Shown here one piece after another: positions 42,115-52,120 of a stretch of DNA of 64,000 bases. Each line of letters starts with the position of its first letter. The first letter of the stretch is position 1. Below the pieces are notes generated by a model. That model was not told the origin of the DNA, ran no database searches, and saw nothing but the letters and a program-made list of their open reading frames with translations. The DNA comes from Enterobacter sp. Cy-643 (lineage in GTDB: Bacteria > Pseudomonadota > Gammaproteobacteria > Enterobacterales > Enterobacteriaceae): assembly GCF_011752815.1 (NCBI RefSeq), contig NZ_VWWV01000010.1, positions 1 to 64,000 on the forward strand, given 5' to 3'. A program made the position numbers and the translations under genes.

Positions 42115-42435
42115 TCAGCGGAAGCTAACCGTTTCACCCGCCTGCTGCGTGCTGGCTTCTTCCAGCAACTGCCAAAACTCTGCGCCGCTCCGGTCGCAAA
42201 TCCATTCGTCCCCTTTGAGATTGAAATGGTAGCCGCCGCTTTTGGTGGCCAGCCAAACCTGATGCAAAGGCTCCTGGCGGTTGATAATGATTTTGCTGCC
42301 GTTTTCAAAGCTGATGGTCAGCACGCCACCGTTGATCTCACAATCAATATCGCTATCGCCGTCCCAGTCATCCAGGCGCTCTTCAATCGTGCGCCACAGG
42401 TTATCGGCTAAAAGGTGAAATTCGCTGTCGTTCAT
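42115..42435 (-). CDS. cyaY: CyaY, bacterial frataxin
   Basis: A 106-residue frataxin-like iron-binding protein that modulates IscS in Fe-S cluster assembly. The acidic ridge [12 protein letters not shown] and the strand [18 protein letters not shown] are conserved. It is convergent with cyaA with no gap between the stops. Confidence 0.96.
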   Translation of the reverse strand: MNDSEFHLLADNLWRTIEERLDDWDGDSDIDCEINGGVLTISFENGSKIIINRQEPLHQVWLATKSGGYHFNLKGDEWICDRSGAEFWQLLEEASTQQAGETVSFR

Positions 42436-42740
42436 GTCTGCTTCCTGTTGGGATTTCAGGGCAGTATAAGAGCATCGCCGGGAATTAGAAACTGCGGCTC
42501 AGGTATCATCAAGGCCTGTCATGCCCATTTGCTTCATCTGCGCCAGACAACCTGGGGCGCCGGGGATCGGTAGTGAGAGGGACCCGGTCGTTCCCGAACG
42601 GCTGGCGAAAACCAGAGATTATTTTCTTGCCCGGTTTGCTGACAGGTGATTTTCAGCTGTCTGGATGATGAAGAGTATTGCTTTTCAGGGTTCACCTGCG
42701 ATGATAGACGGCAGAATAGTGAATCACAGGCTACCCGATA
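42436..42740 (+). promoter_or_regulatory. cyaY-lptM intergenic region
   Basis: This 305-bp gap between the divergent cyaY and lptM starts has no gene I can support. It holds a hairpin CCGGTCGTT / AACGGCTGG (42584-42605, with G-U pairs) and, nearer lptM, a possible promoter TTGCTT (42678-42683) with TGATAG (42702-42707) at 18-bp spacing. Confidence 0.4.
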
Positions 42741-42947
42741 ATGAAGAAGATTTTCTGCCCTCTAGCTTTGGCACTGACGCTTGTCAGCCTCACCGGCTGC
42801 GGCCTGAAGGGGCCTCTGTATTTCCCTCCGGCTGATAAAAAAGCGACGCCGACAACGCATAGCACAACCGTTGAACAACCTGTCCAGACGGCACCCGTCC
42901 GCAACGGTCGCGGCATTGATGATGCGCCGACTCAGGTTATTTACTAG
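42741..42947 (+). CDS. lptM: LptM (YifL), LPS translocon lipoprotein
   Basis: A 68-residue lipoprotein. The signal peptide ends with lipobox LTGC (17-20), giving lipidated Cys20, followed by [10 protein letters not shown], the conserved part. In E. coli it binds the LptD/LptE translocon in the outer membrane and helps oxidative maturation of LptD. The rest is a disordered Thr/Pro/Gln-rich tail that varies between species. It precedes dapF by 38 bp. Confidence 0.93.
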   Translation: MKKIFCPLALALTLVSLTGCGLKGPLYFPPADKKATPTTHSTTVEQPVQTAPVRNGRGIDDAPTQVIY

Positions 42948-42985
42948 CTAAATCGTGCTTTGTAACCGCGCTAATGGAGCAGAAG

Positions 42986-43810
42986 ATGCAGTTCTCTAAA
43001 ATGCATGGCCTTGGTAATGACTTTATGGTCGTCGACGCGGTGACGCAGAATGTTTATTTCTCTCCGGAGCTGATCCGTCGGCTCGCGGATCGTCATCTTG
43101 GCGTCGGCTTCGATCAGTTACTGATCGTGGAGCCTCCTTACGATCCCGATCTGGACTTCCATTACCGGATCTTTAACGCCGACGGCAGTGAAGTTTCCCA
43201 ATGTGGCAACGGTGCGCGCTGTTTTGCCCGCTTTGTGCGCCTGAAAGGGCTGACCAATAAGCGCGAGATTCGCGTCAGTACCGCCAATGGTAGAATGGTA
43301 CTGAGCGTGACGGAGGATGAGATGGTGCGCGTCAATATGGGCGAACCCAACTTCGAGCCTTCTCAGGTACCGTTTCGGGCAAACAAAGCAGAAAAGACCT
43401 ATATTATGCGAGCGGCCGAGCAAACCATTATGTGCGGCGTCGTTTCAATGGGTAACCCGCATTGCGTCATTCAGGTTGATGACATAGAAACCACTGCAGT
43501 TGAAAGCCTGGGCCCGGTGATGGAAAGCCATGAACGCTTCCCTGAGCGAGCCAACATCGGCTTCATGCAGGTGGTGAGCCGGGAACACATCCGGCTGCGT
43601 GTCTACGAACGCGGCGCAGGTGAAACCCAGGCCTGCGGCAGCGGCGCTTGTGGCGCAGTGGCGGTTGGTATTCAGCAAGGATTACTGGCGGAGCAGGTGC
43701 GCGTTGAGCTGCCTGGCGGCCGTCTTGATATCGCCTGGAAAGGGCCTGGGTCACCGCTGTACATGACCGGCCCGGCGGCCCACGTCTATGATGGATTTAT
43801 ACATCTATGA
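42986..43810 (+). CDS. dapF: Diaminopimelate epimerase
   Basis: A 274-residue PLP-independent epimerase converting LL- to meso-diaminopimelate for lysine and peptidoglycan. The two catalytic cysteines are Cys73 (SQCGNGARC) and Cys217 (ACGSGACG). The start is the ATG at 42986 with GGAG seven bases upstream, giving the E. coli length. First gene of a dapF-yigA-xerC-yigB series in which every junction overlaps by one to four bases. Confidence 0.97.
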   Translation: MQFSKMHGLGNDFMVVDAVTQNVYFSPELIRRLADRHLGVGFDQLLIVEPPYDPDLDFHYRIFNADGSEVSQCGNGARCFARFVRLKGLTNKREIRVSTANGRMVLSVTEDEMVRVNMGEPNFEPSQVPFRANKAEKTYIMRAAEQTIMCGVVSMGNPHCVIQVDDIETTAVESLGPVMESHERFPERANIGFMQVVSREHIRLRVYERGAGETQACGSGACGAVAVGIQQGLLAEQVRVELPGGRLDIAWKGPGSPLYMTGPAAHVYDGFIHL

Positions 43811-44511
43811 AGAATGCCGAGGAACAGCAAGAAGCCCTTCTTGAGCTTAACGATGTCGCGGTTGCCGAATACTTACAGCGCAACCCCGATTTCTTTATTC
43901 GCAATGCCCACCAGGTGGAGAGCATGCAGGTTCCTCACCCGGTGCGCGGCAGCGTTTCGCTGGTGGAGTGGCATATGGCCCGCAGCCGTAACCACATCAA
44001 TCACCTCGAAGAGAACATGACGCTGCTGATGGAGCAGGCGAGCGCTAACGAAGGTCTGTTCTATCGGCTACTGAAGCTTCAGGGGCGGCTGGCTTCGGCT
44101 TCCAGCCTGCAGGAAATGCTGAACCGGCTTCATCGCTGGGCGCGGGACATGGGACTCGCCGGGGCGAATATCCGGCTTTTTGCTGACCGCTGGCGTATCG
44201 GTGCGCCATCGGACTTCACGCATCTCGCGCTGAATCGGCAGGCTTTTGAGCCGCTGCGTATTCAGCGTCTTGGCGAAAGCCAGCACTACCTCGGCCCGCT
44301 TAATGGCCCGGAACTTTTGTTGGTCTTGCCGCAGGCAAAAGCCATTGGTTCCGTTGCCCTGTCGCTGATGGGTAGCGAAGGCGATCTTGGCGTTCTGCTG
44401 TTCAGCAGCCGCGACCCGCAGCATTATCAACAGGGGCAGGGCACTCAGCTGCTGCACGAGCTGGCGCTGATGCTGCCAGACTTGCTGGAGCGTTGGATTG
44501 AACGGGCATGA
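43807..44511 (+). CDS. yigA: YigA, DUF484 protein
   Basis: A 234-residue DUF484 protein with a GAF-like fold predicted for the C-terminal two thirds. The N-terminal part has [15 protein letters not shown] and [20 protein letters not shown], then a helical region. The function is unknown; it is always found between dapF and xerC in enterobacteria, and overlaps both by four bases. Confidence 0.94.
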   Translation: MKNAEEQQEALLELNDVAVAEYLQRNPDFFIRNAHQVESMQVPHPVRGSVSLVEWHMARSRNHINHLEENMTLLMEQASANEGLFYRLLKLQGRLASASSLQEMLNRLHRWARDMGLAGANIRLFADRWRIGAPSDFTHLALNRQAFEPLRIQRLGESQHYLGPLNGPELLLVLPQAKAIGSVALSLMGSEGDLGVLLFSSRDPQHYQQGQGTQLLHELALMLPDLLERWIERA

Positions 44512-45413
44512 CCACTTCCGTTTTAACGCCTCACGTTGATGGTTTTCTTCGATACCTCAAGGTTGAGCGTCAGCTCAGCCCGCTCACTCTCCTGAACTAC
44601 CAGCGCCAGCTTGCGGCGATTATCTACATTGCCGAAGAGATGAAGCTCACCGGCTGGCAGCAATGCGATGCCGCCGCCGTGCGTTCACTGGCCGTGCGCA
44701 GCCGCAGGGCCGGCCTGCAGGCCTCCAGCCTGGCGTTAAGACTGTCGGCACTACGCAGCTTTTTCGACTGGATGGTTAGCCAGGGTGAGCTAAAAGCGAA
44801 CCCCGCCAAAGGCATCACTACGCCAAAAGCCGGTCGGCATTTGCCTAAAAATATCGAAGTCGATGATGTGAACCATCTGCTGGATATCGATCTGAACGAT
44901 CCGCTGGCCGTGCGCGACCGGGCAATGCTGGAAGTGATGTACGGTGCTGGCCTGCGTCTTTCCGAACTGGTGAACATGAACTGCGGGCATATCGATCTTT
45001 CGACCGGAGAGGTCTGGGTAATGGGAAAAGGCAGCAAAGAGCGCCGCGTACCCGTTGGCCGGAGTGCGGTGACCTGGGTTGAACACTGGCTCGATCTGCG
45101 GGAGCTTTTTGGCCCGGACGACGATGCGCTATTTCTGGCGAAGACGGGAAAGCGAATATCCGCCCGCAATGTGCAAAAACGGTTTGGTGAATGGGGTATC
45201 AAGCAAGGGCTGAGCAGCCATGTGCATCCCCATAAACTCCGGCACTCTTTTGCCACCCACATACTGGAATCCAGCGGCGATTTACGCGCCGTGCAGGAAC
45301 TGCTTGGGCACGCCAACCTGTCTACTACGCAAATCTATACCCATCTCGACTTTCAACATTTAGCCTCGGTGTATGATGCCGCGCATCCACGCGCCAAACG
45401 GGGGAAATCGTAA
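44508..45413 (+). CDS. xerC: XerC, site-specific tyrosine recombinase
   Basis: A 301-residue recombinase that with XerD resolves chromosome dimers at dif under FtsK control. Catalytic residues are Arg150, Lys174, His242, Arg245, His268 and nucleophile Tyr277, two higher than in E. coli because the N terminus differs. Its last base is the first base of the yigB start codon region, showing close coupling. Confidence 0.97.
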   Translation: MTTSVLTPHVDGFLRYLKVERQLSPLTLLNYQRQLAAIIYIAEEMKLTGWQQCDAAAVRSLAVRSRRAGLQASSLALRLSALRSFFDWMVSQGELKANPAKGITTPKAGRHLPKNIEVDDVNHLLDIDLNDPLAVRDRAMLEVMYGAGLRLSELVNMNCGHIDLSTGEVWVMGKGSKERRVPVGRSAVTWVEHWLDLRELFGPDDDALFLAKTGKRISARNVQKRFGEWGIKQGLSSHVHPHKLRHSFATHILESSGDLRAVQELLGHANLSTTQIYTHLDFQHLASVYDAAHPRAKRGKS

Positions 45414-46129
45414 TGCATTTTTACCGCCCGCTCGGGCAAATTGCTGCTCTGACGTTCGATCTCGACGATACGCTTTATGATAATCATCCGGTGATTCTGC
45501 GTACCACTCAGGAGTCGCTGGCCTTTGTGCAGAATTATCACCCAAAGCTCGGCGCGTTTACCGCCCTGGATTTTCATCGCAGCCGTGAGATGCTGCGCGT
45601 GAAAGAACCGGAAATTTATCATGATGTCACCGAATGGCGTCGCCGCGCCGTCGAGCAGATAATGCTGGATGCCGGACTTAGCCCGGAAGAGGCCTTTGCC
45701 GGTGCCAGTGCCGCCATGGAGAACTTCGCAAAATGGCGCAGCCGCATCGACATCCCACAGGAAACGCACGACACGCTGGCAAAGCTTGCTAAAAAATGGC
45801 CGCTGGTGGCGATCACCAACGGTAACGCAGAGCCGCACCTGTTCGGGCTCGACAACTACTTCGAATTCATTCTGCGGGCCGGGCCGGATGGGCGGGCTAA
45901 ACCTTTCAGCGATATGTATCATACCGCAGCGCAGCGTTTAGGTGTGCCGCTGGAGCAAATCCTGCATGTCGGCGATGACCTGACCACCGACGTGGCGGGC
46001 GCCGTGCGCTGCGGGATGCTGTCCTGCTGGATTAACCTGCGCGAAGGCGACCTGATGCAGATAGATGACAGCCGTTTATTACCGCATCTGGAGATTTCGC
46101 GGTTGGCATCCCTACTTGCGCTGATATAA
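45413..46129 (+). CDS. yigB: YigB, HAD-family FMN phosphatase
   Basis: A 238-residue haloacid dehalogenase-like phosphatase. Motif I is [10 protein letters not shown] (nucleophile Asp16, acid/base Asp18), and the later motif [12 protein letters not shown] holds the metal. E. coli YigB dephosphorylates FMN in riboflavin turnover. It ends the dapF operon, 13 bp upstream of the uvrD LexA box. Confidence 0.95.
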   Translation: MHFYRPLGQIAALTFDLDDTLYDNHPVILRTTQESLAFVQNYHPKLGAFTALDFHRSREMLRVKEPEIYHDVTEWRRRAVEQIMLDAGLSPEEAFAGASAAMENFAKWRSRIDIPQETHDTLAKLAKKWPLVAITNGNAEPHLFGLDNYFEFILRAGPDGRAKPFSDMYHTAAQRLGVPLEQILHVGDDLTTDVAGAVRCGMLSCWINLREGDLMQIDDSRLLPHLEISRLASLLALI

Positions 46130-46130
46130 T
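46103..46130 (+). promoter_or_regulatory. uvrD promoter
   Basis: TTGGCA (46103-46108) and TATAAT (46125-46130) are 16 bp apart and lie within the 3' end of yigB. The start point would be near 46137, directly before the LexA box. Confidence 0.85.
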
Positions 46131-46141
46131 CAACAGCAACT

Positions 46142-46157
46142 CTGTACAAATCACCAG
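46142..46157. promoter_or_regulatory. LexA box of uvrD
   Basis: CTGTACAAATCACCAG has the CTG-N10-CAG form of SOS boxes, and like E. coli uvrD it ends CCAG instead of ACAG. It lies just after the predicted start, so LexA would block early elongation or initiation. Confidence 0.85.
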
Positions 46158-46198
46158 TAGTTGGCTGAGCCAACTCTTTCTCTTTTTCGGCGGTGCCA

Positions 46199-48361
46199 AT
46201 GGACGTTTCTTACCTGCTCGACAGCCTCAACGACAAACAGCGCGAAGCGGTTGCCGCCACGCGCAGCAATATGCTGGTGCTGGCCGGGGCGGGCAGTGGT
46301 AAGACACGTGTGCTTGTGCACCGCATTGCGTGGCTGATGACGGTTGAAAACTGTTCGCCGTACTCCATCATGGCGGTGACCTTTACCAACAAAGCGGCGG
46401 CGGAAATGCGCCACCGTATTGGCCAACTGATGGGCACCAGCCAGGGCGGTATGTGGGTGGGCACCTTCCACGGCCTGGCACATCGCCTGCTGCGCGCGCA
46501 CCATATGGATGCCAACCTGCCTCAGGATTTTCAAATCCTCGACAGTGAAGATCAGCTTCGCCTGCTGAAGCGCCTGATTAAGGCAATGAACCTGGATGAG
46601 AAGCAGTGGCCGCCGCGCCAGGCGATGTGGTACATCAATGGCAAAAAAGACGAAGGTCTGCGTCCGCATCACGTTGAAAGCTACGGCAACCCGGTGGAGC
46701 AAACCTGGCAGAAGGTTTACCAGGCCTATCAGGAAGCCTGTGACCGCGCCGGGCTGGTAGACTTTGCCGAGCTGTTGCTACGTGCCCACGAACTGTGGCT
46801 GAACAAGCCGCATATCCTGAATCATTACCGCGAGCGCTTTACCAACATCCTGGTGGACGAATTCCAGGATACCAACAGCATTCAGTATGCGTGGATCCGC
46901 CTGCTGGCTGGGGACACGGGCAAAGTGATGATCGTGGGCGATGACGATCAGTCGATCTACGGCTGGCGCGGGGCGCAGGTTGAAAATATCCAGCGCTTCC
47001 TGAATGACTTTCAGGGCGCACAAACTATCCGTCTGGAGCAGAACTACCGCTCGACGAACAACATTCTGAACGCGGCCAACGCCCTGATCGCCAATAACTC
47101 TGGCCGCCTTGGCAAAGAGCTGTGGACCGACGGCAGCGACGGCGAACCAATCTCGATTTACTGCGCCTTCAACGAGCTGGACGAAGCCCGTTTCGTGGTT
47201 AACCGCATTAAAACCTGGCAGGAAAACGGCGGTGCGCTGGAGCAATGCGCCATTCTGTACCGCAGTAACGCCCAGTCGCGCGTGCTGGAAGAGGCGCTGC
47301 TGCAGGGCAGTATGCCGTACCGTATTTACGGCGGGATGCGCTTCTTCGAACGTCAGGAAATCAAAGACGCACTCTCCTATCTGCGGCTGATTGCCAACCG
47401 CAACGACGATGCGGCTTTTGAACGCGTGGTAAATACGCCCACCCGCGGCATTGGTGACCGCACGCTCGACGTTGTGCGACAGACCGCGCGCGACCAGCAG
47501 CTAACGTTATGGCAATCCTGCCGCCTGCTGCTGCAGGAAAAAGCGCTGGCCGGTCGTGCGGCGTCCGCGCTGCAGCGCTTTATGGAGCTGATTGATGCGC
47601 TCGCCCATGAAACGGCGGATATGCCGCTGCATGTCCAGACGGATCGGGTGATTAAAGATTCCGGCCTGTTCATTATGTATGAGCAGGAAAAAGGCGAGAA
47701 AGGCCAGACCCGAATTGAGAACTTAGAAGAGCTGGTGACGGCCACGCGGCAGTTCAGCTACAACGACGAAGACGAAGATTTGATGCCGCTGCAGGCATTT
47801 CTCTCCCACGCCGCGCTGGAAGCGGGGGAAGGCCAGGCGGATACCTGGCAGGATGCGGTGCAACTCATGACGCTGCACTCGGCCAAAGGCCTGGAATTCC
47901 CGCAGGTGTTTATTGTGGGAATGGAAGAAGGCATGTTCCCGAGCCAGATGTCCCTGGACGAAGGTGGGCGCCTGGAAGAAGAGCGCCGTCTGGCCTACGT
48001 GGGCGTAACCCGCGCAATGCAAAAGCTAACGCTGACCTATGCGGAAACGCGCCGCCTGTACGGTAAAGAAGCCTACCATCGCCCGTCGCGCTTTATCGGT
48101 GAGCTGCCTGAAAACTGCGTGGAAGAGGTTCGCCTGCGCGCAAGTATTAGCCGTCCGGTCAGCCATCAGCGTATGGGCACGCCGATTGCGCAGAACGATT
48201 CTGGCTTCAGCCTGGGGCAGCGCGTACGCCATCCTAAATTCGGTGAAGGCACCATTGTGAACCTGGAAGGCAGCGGGGAGCATAGCCGCCTGCAGGTGGC
48301 GTTCCAGGGGCAGGGAATCAAGTGGTTGGTTGCCGCGTATGCACGTCTGGAAACCGTGTAA
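46199..48361 (+). CDS. uvrD: DNA helicase II
   Basis: A 720-residue superfamily 1A 3'-5' helicase used in nucleotide excision and mismatch repair and in removing RecA and RNA polymerase. Walker A AGAGSGKT is at 29-36, motif II is ILVDEFQDTN, and the C-terminal Tudor-like domain ends QVAFQGQGIKWLVAAYARLE. The start is the ATG at 46199; an in-frame GTG two codons before is unlikely. SOS-controlled through the box upstream. Confidence 0.97.
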   Translation: MDVSYLLDSLNDKQREAVAATRSNMLVLAGAGSGKTRVLVHRIAWLMTVENCSPYSIMAVTFTNKAAAEMRHRIGQLMGTSQGGMWVGTFHGLAHRLLRAHHMDANLPQDFQILDSEDQLRLLKRLIKAMNLDEKQWPPRQAMWYINGKKDEGLRPHHVESYGNPVEQTWQKVYQAYQEACDRAGLVDFAELLLRAHELWLNKPHILNHYRERFTNILVDEFQDTNSIQYAWIRLLAGDTGKVMIVGDDDQSIYGWRGAQVENIQRFLNDFQGAQTIRLEQNYRSTNNILNAANALIANNSGRLGKELWTDGSDGEPISIYCAFNELDEARFVVNRIKTWQENGGALEQCAILYRSNAQSRVLEEALLQGSMPYRIYGGMRFFERQEIKDALSYLRLIANRNDDAAFERVVNTPTRGIGDRTLDVVRQTARDQQLTLWQSCRLLLQEKALAGRAASALQRFMELIDALAHETADMPLHVQTDRVIKDSGLFIMYEQEKGEKGQTRIENLEELVTATRQFSYNDEDEDLMPLQAFLSHAALEAGEGQADTWQDAVQLMTLHSAKGLEFPQVFIVGMEEGMFPSQMSLDEGGRLEEERRLAYVGVTRAMQKLTLTYAETRRLYGKEAYHRPSRFIGELPENCVEEVRLRASISRPVSHQRMGTPIAQNDSGFSLGQRVRHPKFGEGTIVNLEGSGEHSRLQVAFQGQGIKWLVAAYARLETV

Positions 48362-48510
48362 CCTACAGAAATTAATTACAATTTTTTGTGCGTGGGCTAC
48401 CCTTAATATGTCACTGGCATGAACTTGTTCAGCCGTGTCCCGTTGCGTGTTGACGCCATATTAGCGGTGGCGTAACATGCGCGCACGAATACGCTAAGAG
48501 GACACTCGCC

Positions 48511-48567
48511 TTGGACACACCCAGTAGATGCTGGCTCAATAACCTGTCATCCAGGTACAACTTCTAA
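48511..48567 (+). CDS. corL: Leader peptide of corA (CorL/YsgD-like)
   Basis: A TTG-initiated frame of 18 codons, MDTPSRCWLNNLSSRYNF, has AGAGG nine bases upstream and lies 165 bp before corA. A short translated leader, corL, controls Rho-dependent termination in the Salmonella corA leader, and E. coli carries a tiny gene, ysgD, in this place; that the three are the same is from memory. The stop codon enters a stable hairpin, which would let ribosomes affect its folding. Confidence 0.55.
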   Translation: MDTPSRCWLNNLSSRYNF

Positions 48568-48593
48568 GGCTATCCTCTGATGCTGATAGCCTT
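48566..48593 (+). other. Hairpin in the corA leader
   Basis: A 9-bp stem AAGGCTATC / GATAGCCTT with a ten-base loop begins at the stop codon of the leader peptide. It lacks a T-run, so it is not an intrinsic terminator; it is probably part of the translation-dependent switch before corA. The remaining leader (48362-48510 and 48594-48732) shows no other gene. Confidence 0.6.
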
Positions 48594-48732
48594 CGTGGTT
48601 GTCAGCGACCTCATGTATTTTCATTCCGTCGCCCCTTGAGTCAGACTGTTTAATGGTCTGAAACCTCTATTGTTTCTGTCTGTGTGCCAACCGAATTGTC
48701 CCTGATCTTTTTTTGCATTGGGAGTCCCGGTC

Positions 48733-49683
48733 ATGCTGAGCGCATTTCAACTGGAAAATAATCGCCTTGCCCGCATTGAGCTGGAGGAAACGGATACCCT
48801 TGCCAATTCGGTATGGGTCGATCTCGTCGAGCCGGAAGAGAGCGAGCGAGAGCGAGTGCAAACGGAACTTGGCCAAAGCCTGGCAACCCGACCAGAGCTG
48901 GAAGACATCGAAGCGTCCGCGCGTTTTTTTGAGGACGAAGACGGCCTTCACATCCACTCCTTTTTCTTCTTTGAAGATGCCGATGACCACGCCGGTAACA
49001 GCACGGTCGCTTTTACCATTCGTGAAGGCCGCCTGTACACGCTGCGTGAACGTGAGCTACCGGCGTTTCGCCTTTACCGCATGCGCGCCCGCAATCAGTC
49101 CATGGCGGACGGCAACGCGTGGGAGCTGCTGCTGGATCTGTTTGAAACCAAAATCGAACAGCTGGCGGATGAAATCGAAAACATTTATAGCGACCTGGAG
49201 CAGCTCAGCCGCGTGATCATGGAAGGGCATCAGGGCGATGAATATGACGCCGCGCTTTCGACGCTGGCGGAGCTGGAAGATATCGGCTGGAAGGTTCGTC
49301 TGTGCCTGATGGATACCCAGCGCGCGCTGAATTTCCTGGTGCGTAAGGCACGTTTGCCGGGCAGCCAGCTGGAGCAGGCTCGCGAAATCCTGCGAGATAT
49401 CGAATCCCTGCTGCCGCATAACGAATCTCTGTTCCAGAAGGTGAACTTCCTGATGCAGGCGGCGATGGGCTTTATCAACATCGAGCAGAACCGCATCATC
49501 AAGATCTTCTCGGTGGTTTCGGTTGTCTTCCTGCCGCCAACGCTGGTGGCATCCAGCTACGGGATGAACTTCGAGTTCATGCCTGAGCTGAAGTGGAGCT
49601 TTGGCTACCCCGGCGCGATTATCTTTATGATGCTCGCTGGCTTAGCGCCCTATCTCTACTTTAAGCGTAAGAACTGGCTTTAA
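48733..49683 (+). CDS. corA: CorA, magnesium channel
   Basis: A 316-residue pentameric Mg2+ channel (also Co2+, Ni2+) of the inner membrane. The large cytoplasmic N-terminal domain senses Mg2+; two C-terminal helices form the pore, with the selectivity motif GMN at 277-279 in [13 protein letters not shown]. The start is the ATG at 48733, five codons inside the longest frame, matching E. coli. Confidence 0.97.
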   Translation: MLSAFQLENNRLARIELEETDTLANSVWVDLVEPEESERERVQTELGQSLATRPELEDIEASARFFEDEDGLHIHSFFFFEDADDHAGNSTVAFTIREGRLYTLRERELPAFRLYRMRARNQSMADGNAWELLLDLFETKIEQLADEIENIYSDLEQLSRVIMEGHQGDEYDAALSTLAELEDIGWKVRLCLMDTQRALNFLVRKARLPGSQLEQAREILRDIESLLPHNESLFQKVNFLMQAAMGFINIEQNRIIKIFSVVSVVFLPPTLVASSYGMNFEFMPELKWSFGYPGAIIFMMLAGLAPYLYFKRKNWL

Positions 49684-49690
49684 ACCGGTT

Positions 49691-49713
49691 GCGGCTTTCG
49701 TCCTGAAAGCCGC
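49691..49713. terminator. Hairpin after corA
   Basis: A perfect 9-bp stem GCGGCTTTC / GAAAGCCGC with loop GTCCT lies eight bases past the corA stop, before a convergent gene. There is no T-run, so it may only protect the 3' end. Confidence 0.55.
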
Positions 49714-49748
49714 ATCTGTCGATAGCATTTATTATCTTGTCTTTGCGA

Positions 49749-51032
49749 TTATCTTGATGGGCAGTTGCTTCTCAGCTTTAGTACTGTGCGAATTGACCAT
49801 TTATTTTCACGACTTATTTCGGGATTGTCACGGATGTGATCCATCAGGTAATTTCTACAAGAATATTCCTTTTGATCATTAGTAGAGTTGACATAACTCT
49901 CCTGATAATCAAATGTGGCCGTGTCATCCATCCCTCGGGCGAGTAACCAGATGATTAAATTTTCTGAGCCATATCTGAATATATAGCTTAATAGATCTAT
50001 TTTACTGTTCCTCCAAACGTGATGATCTGAGCTCAACAGCTCGATATTTAGAAAGTTTTTATTTTCCTCAATCTTTTTCATGATTTTTTCATCTGCATGG
50101 CTTAAGACACTTGTTGCCAAAAGCAGATTTTCATTTTTAGTAGAATGATATGGGAGGGCGTAATTAATAAAGGTTATATTGCCGTAATCTATTGCGTTTA
50201 TGATATCTTGCTCATCTATTTTTATATAGTTAGCTAGTTCTGGATGTTTTTTGATAAGGAAGTTAAGGCGCTCTACGAGCCATGTATTTTTAGCTGAATA
50301 GCGGTTGTTTATTTCGGAAGTGATTTCTTCTACAAGATTATTTTTATCACTTTCATTGAGTTTATGATAATAATCAGCGTAGAGTAGGTTTAATAGTGCT
50401 GCGTTTGTATTTTCACGAAGTAATGCGTTTTTGTAAAAGATTATAAACTGAAATGGGACATGTTCCGTCTCGGTGCTTCCAGCCATACAGTCCAGCATAA
50501 AGGCAAACGATTTTGCAGGATAAGTTTCAACCTCAGCCATTTCGTTTAGATAATCAAAAGTGATACTATTATTTGAGCATTCATCATTAAATACTTGCTG
50601 AAGTTTTTTTATATTCCCTTGTTCCAACGCAGAAAAAATCATTGCGCGGTGATCTTGCTTTAATTTTTCTGAAAAGCAATAAAAATTATATACACAAAGT
50701 GATAAGCTAAACAGTATTATGTACGTATAAATGCCAACTTTTTTGGGTAGGTTAATTAACAAGGACAAAGAGGCTGGAAGGAAAGTTATCAGACTCATGG
50801 TGATAAAAAAAATCGTATGGGAGCTATAGGGTAAACTATTTGGTGAGAAAAAATAATAGAGTATGTTAACTATTACCAATACATTGACAGATAATATTAT
50901 TTTGATGAATATAATTTGTTCTTTTTTCTTAAAGATACCATAAATAGTGATTAGTGTATAAATAAAAGGAGTTGTGTAGATAATTGCTATAATTGCAAGG
51001 AATATATAAAAATCACTCGATGATGAAAACAT
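49749..51032 (-). CDS. Unrecognised membrane protein with ankyrin-like C-terminal part
   Basis: A 427-residue protein I do not recognise. The first 118 residues contain four hydrophobic segments (about 9-33, 41-62, 73-94, 98-118); the other 300 are soluble and helical, with stretches such as ALEQGNIKKLQQVFND and SYIFRYGSENLIIWLLARGM that resemble worn ankyrin repeats. The gene is strikingly A+T-rich against both neighbours, suggesting transfer. It has a good AAGGAC ribosome binding site. It stands where E. coli has yigF and yigG between corA and rarD; it could be a longer relative of those, or an immunity or bacteriocin-type protein. No function is claimed. Confidence 0.75.
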   Translation of the reverse strand: MFSSSSDFYIFLAIIAIIYTTPFIYTLITIYGIFKKKEQIIFIKIILSVNVLVIVNILYYFFSPNSLPYSSHTIFFITMSLITFLPASLSLLINLPKKVGIYTYIILFSLSLCVYNFYCFSEKLKQDHRAMIFSALEQGNIKKLQQVFNDECSNNSITFDYLNEMAEVETYPAKSFAFMLDCMAGSTETEHVPFQFIIFYKNALLRENTNAALLNLLYADYYHKLNESDKNNLVEEITSEINNRYSAKNTWLVERLNFLIKKHPELANYIKIDEQDIINAIDYGNITFINYALPYHSTKNENLLLATSVLSHADEKIMKKIEENKNFLNIELLSSDHHVWRNSKIDLLSYIFRYGSENLIIWLLARGMDDTATFDYQESYVNSTNDQKEYSCRNYLMDHIRDNPEISRENKWSIRTVLKLRSNCPSR

Positions 51033-51174
51033 TTATTGTCCTTAAATATTATTAATCCATTAATTTTTTACATTATCATGAATAATTCTTCGTCACTACT
51101 CCGTATATTGATTTGTGCCTGTTGCTTCACAGGCACATTACTCAAAAAATTAAACTTATAACGGTTAGCGTATT

Positions 51175-52068
51175 TTATACCTTACGCAGACGCCGCTGGG
51201 TATAAATCGCATCGGCAATAAACAGCGCCAGCGCCGCCCAGATAAAGCCAAAAGTAATCAGCTTATCTTCAGTTACCACTTCGCCGTAGAACGTCACCGC
51301 CAGCAGGAACATCAGCGTCGGCCCCAGATACTGGAAGAAGCCCAGCGTCGAAAGGCGTAAGCGGGTCGCGGCGGCAGTAAAGCAAAGCAACGGCACCGTG
51401 GTGATCACCCCGGCGGCGATAAGCATCAGGTTCAGCGTCCACGGGTTCATTCCCATATGGCTGGTGGCACTGTCGGCGATGCCGAACAGGTAAATGCCCG
51501 CGATCGGCAATAGCCATAGCGTTTCAAAAAGCATCCCGGTTTGGGCATCGACGGCAATCTTTTTGCGGATCAGGCCATAGAAAGCGAAGCTGAAGGCCAG
51601 ACCCAGGCCGATAATCGGCAGCGAACCGAAAGTCCAGAGCTGAACCAGCACGCCACAGAAGGCCAGCAAGACAGCGAGCCACTGCATCCGCCGGAAGCGT
51701 TCACCCAAAAAGATCATTCCCAGCAGCACGTTCACCAGCGGGTTGATGAAGTAACCCAGGCTGGCTTCCAGCATGTGCTGATTATTCACCGCCCAGATAT
51801 AAAGCAGCCAGTTACCGCCAATCAACACGGCGCTTAACGCCAGCGCGAGGATCTTTTTACGGTTCTGGCAGGCGCGTTTAACCTGCGGCCACTGGCGGCA
51901 GACAGTGATCAGCGCCAGCATAAAGAAGAATGACCAGATAACGCGGTGGGTCAGGATTTCTGTCGCCGGTACATAGTGAATCAGTTTGAAATATACCGGC
52001 GCGATGCCCCAGATAAAGTAGGCCGTCAGGGCAAGCAAGATCCCCTGACGTGTCTGTTTCGGATCCAT
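51175..52068 (-). CDS. rarD: RarD, EamA-family permease
   Basis: A 297-residue protein with ten expected membrane helices in two EamA halves. It begins MDPKQTRQGILLALTAYFIWG, conserved for RarD. The name comes from a link to chloramphenicol resistance in Pseudomonas; the substrate in enterobacteria is not known. A hairpin TGTGCCTG / CAGGCACA at 51114-51137 lies downstream. Confidence 0.93.
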   Translation of the reverse strand: MDPKQTRQGILLALTAYFIWGIAPVYFKLIHYVPATEILTHRVIWSFFFMLALITVCRQWPQVKRACQNRKKILALALSAVLIGGNWLLYIWAVNNQHMLEASLGYFINPLVNVLLGMIFLGERFRRMQWLAVLLAFCGVLVQLWTFGSLPIIGLGLAFSFAFYGLIRKKIAVDAQTGMLFETLWLLPIAGIYLFGIADSATSHMGMNPWTLNLMLIAAGVITTVPLLCFTAAATRLRLSTLGFFQYLGPTLMFLLAVTFYGEVVTEDKLITFGFIWAALALFIADAIYTQRRLRKV

Positions 52069-52120
52069 GAAGAAAACTCAGCAAAAAAATAGTGAGCAAA
52101 TAATAACAGGGTTTACATCC

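Noticed and set aside
48419-48475. 18-codon frame (MNLFSRVPLRVDAILAVA) in the corA leader
   Set aside because: It has no Shine-Dalgarno; the later frame at 48511 has one and ends at a hairpin, so it is the better leader peptide. Both could still be translated.
51114-51137. Hairpin TGTGCCTG / CAGGCACA as a rarD terminator
   Set aside because: There is no T-run on the minus-strand side, so it is mentioned with rarD but not called as a terminator.
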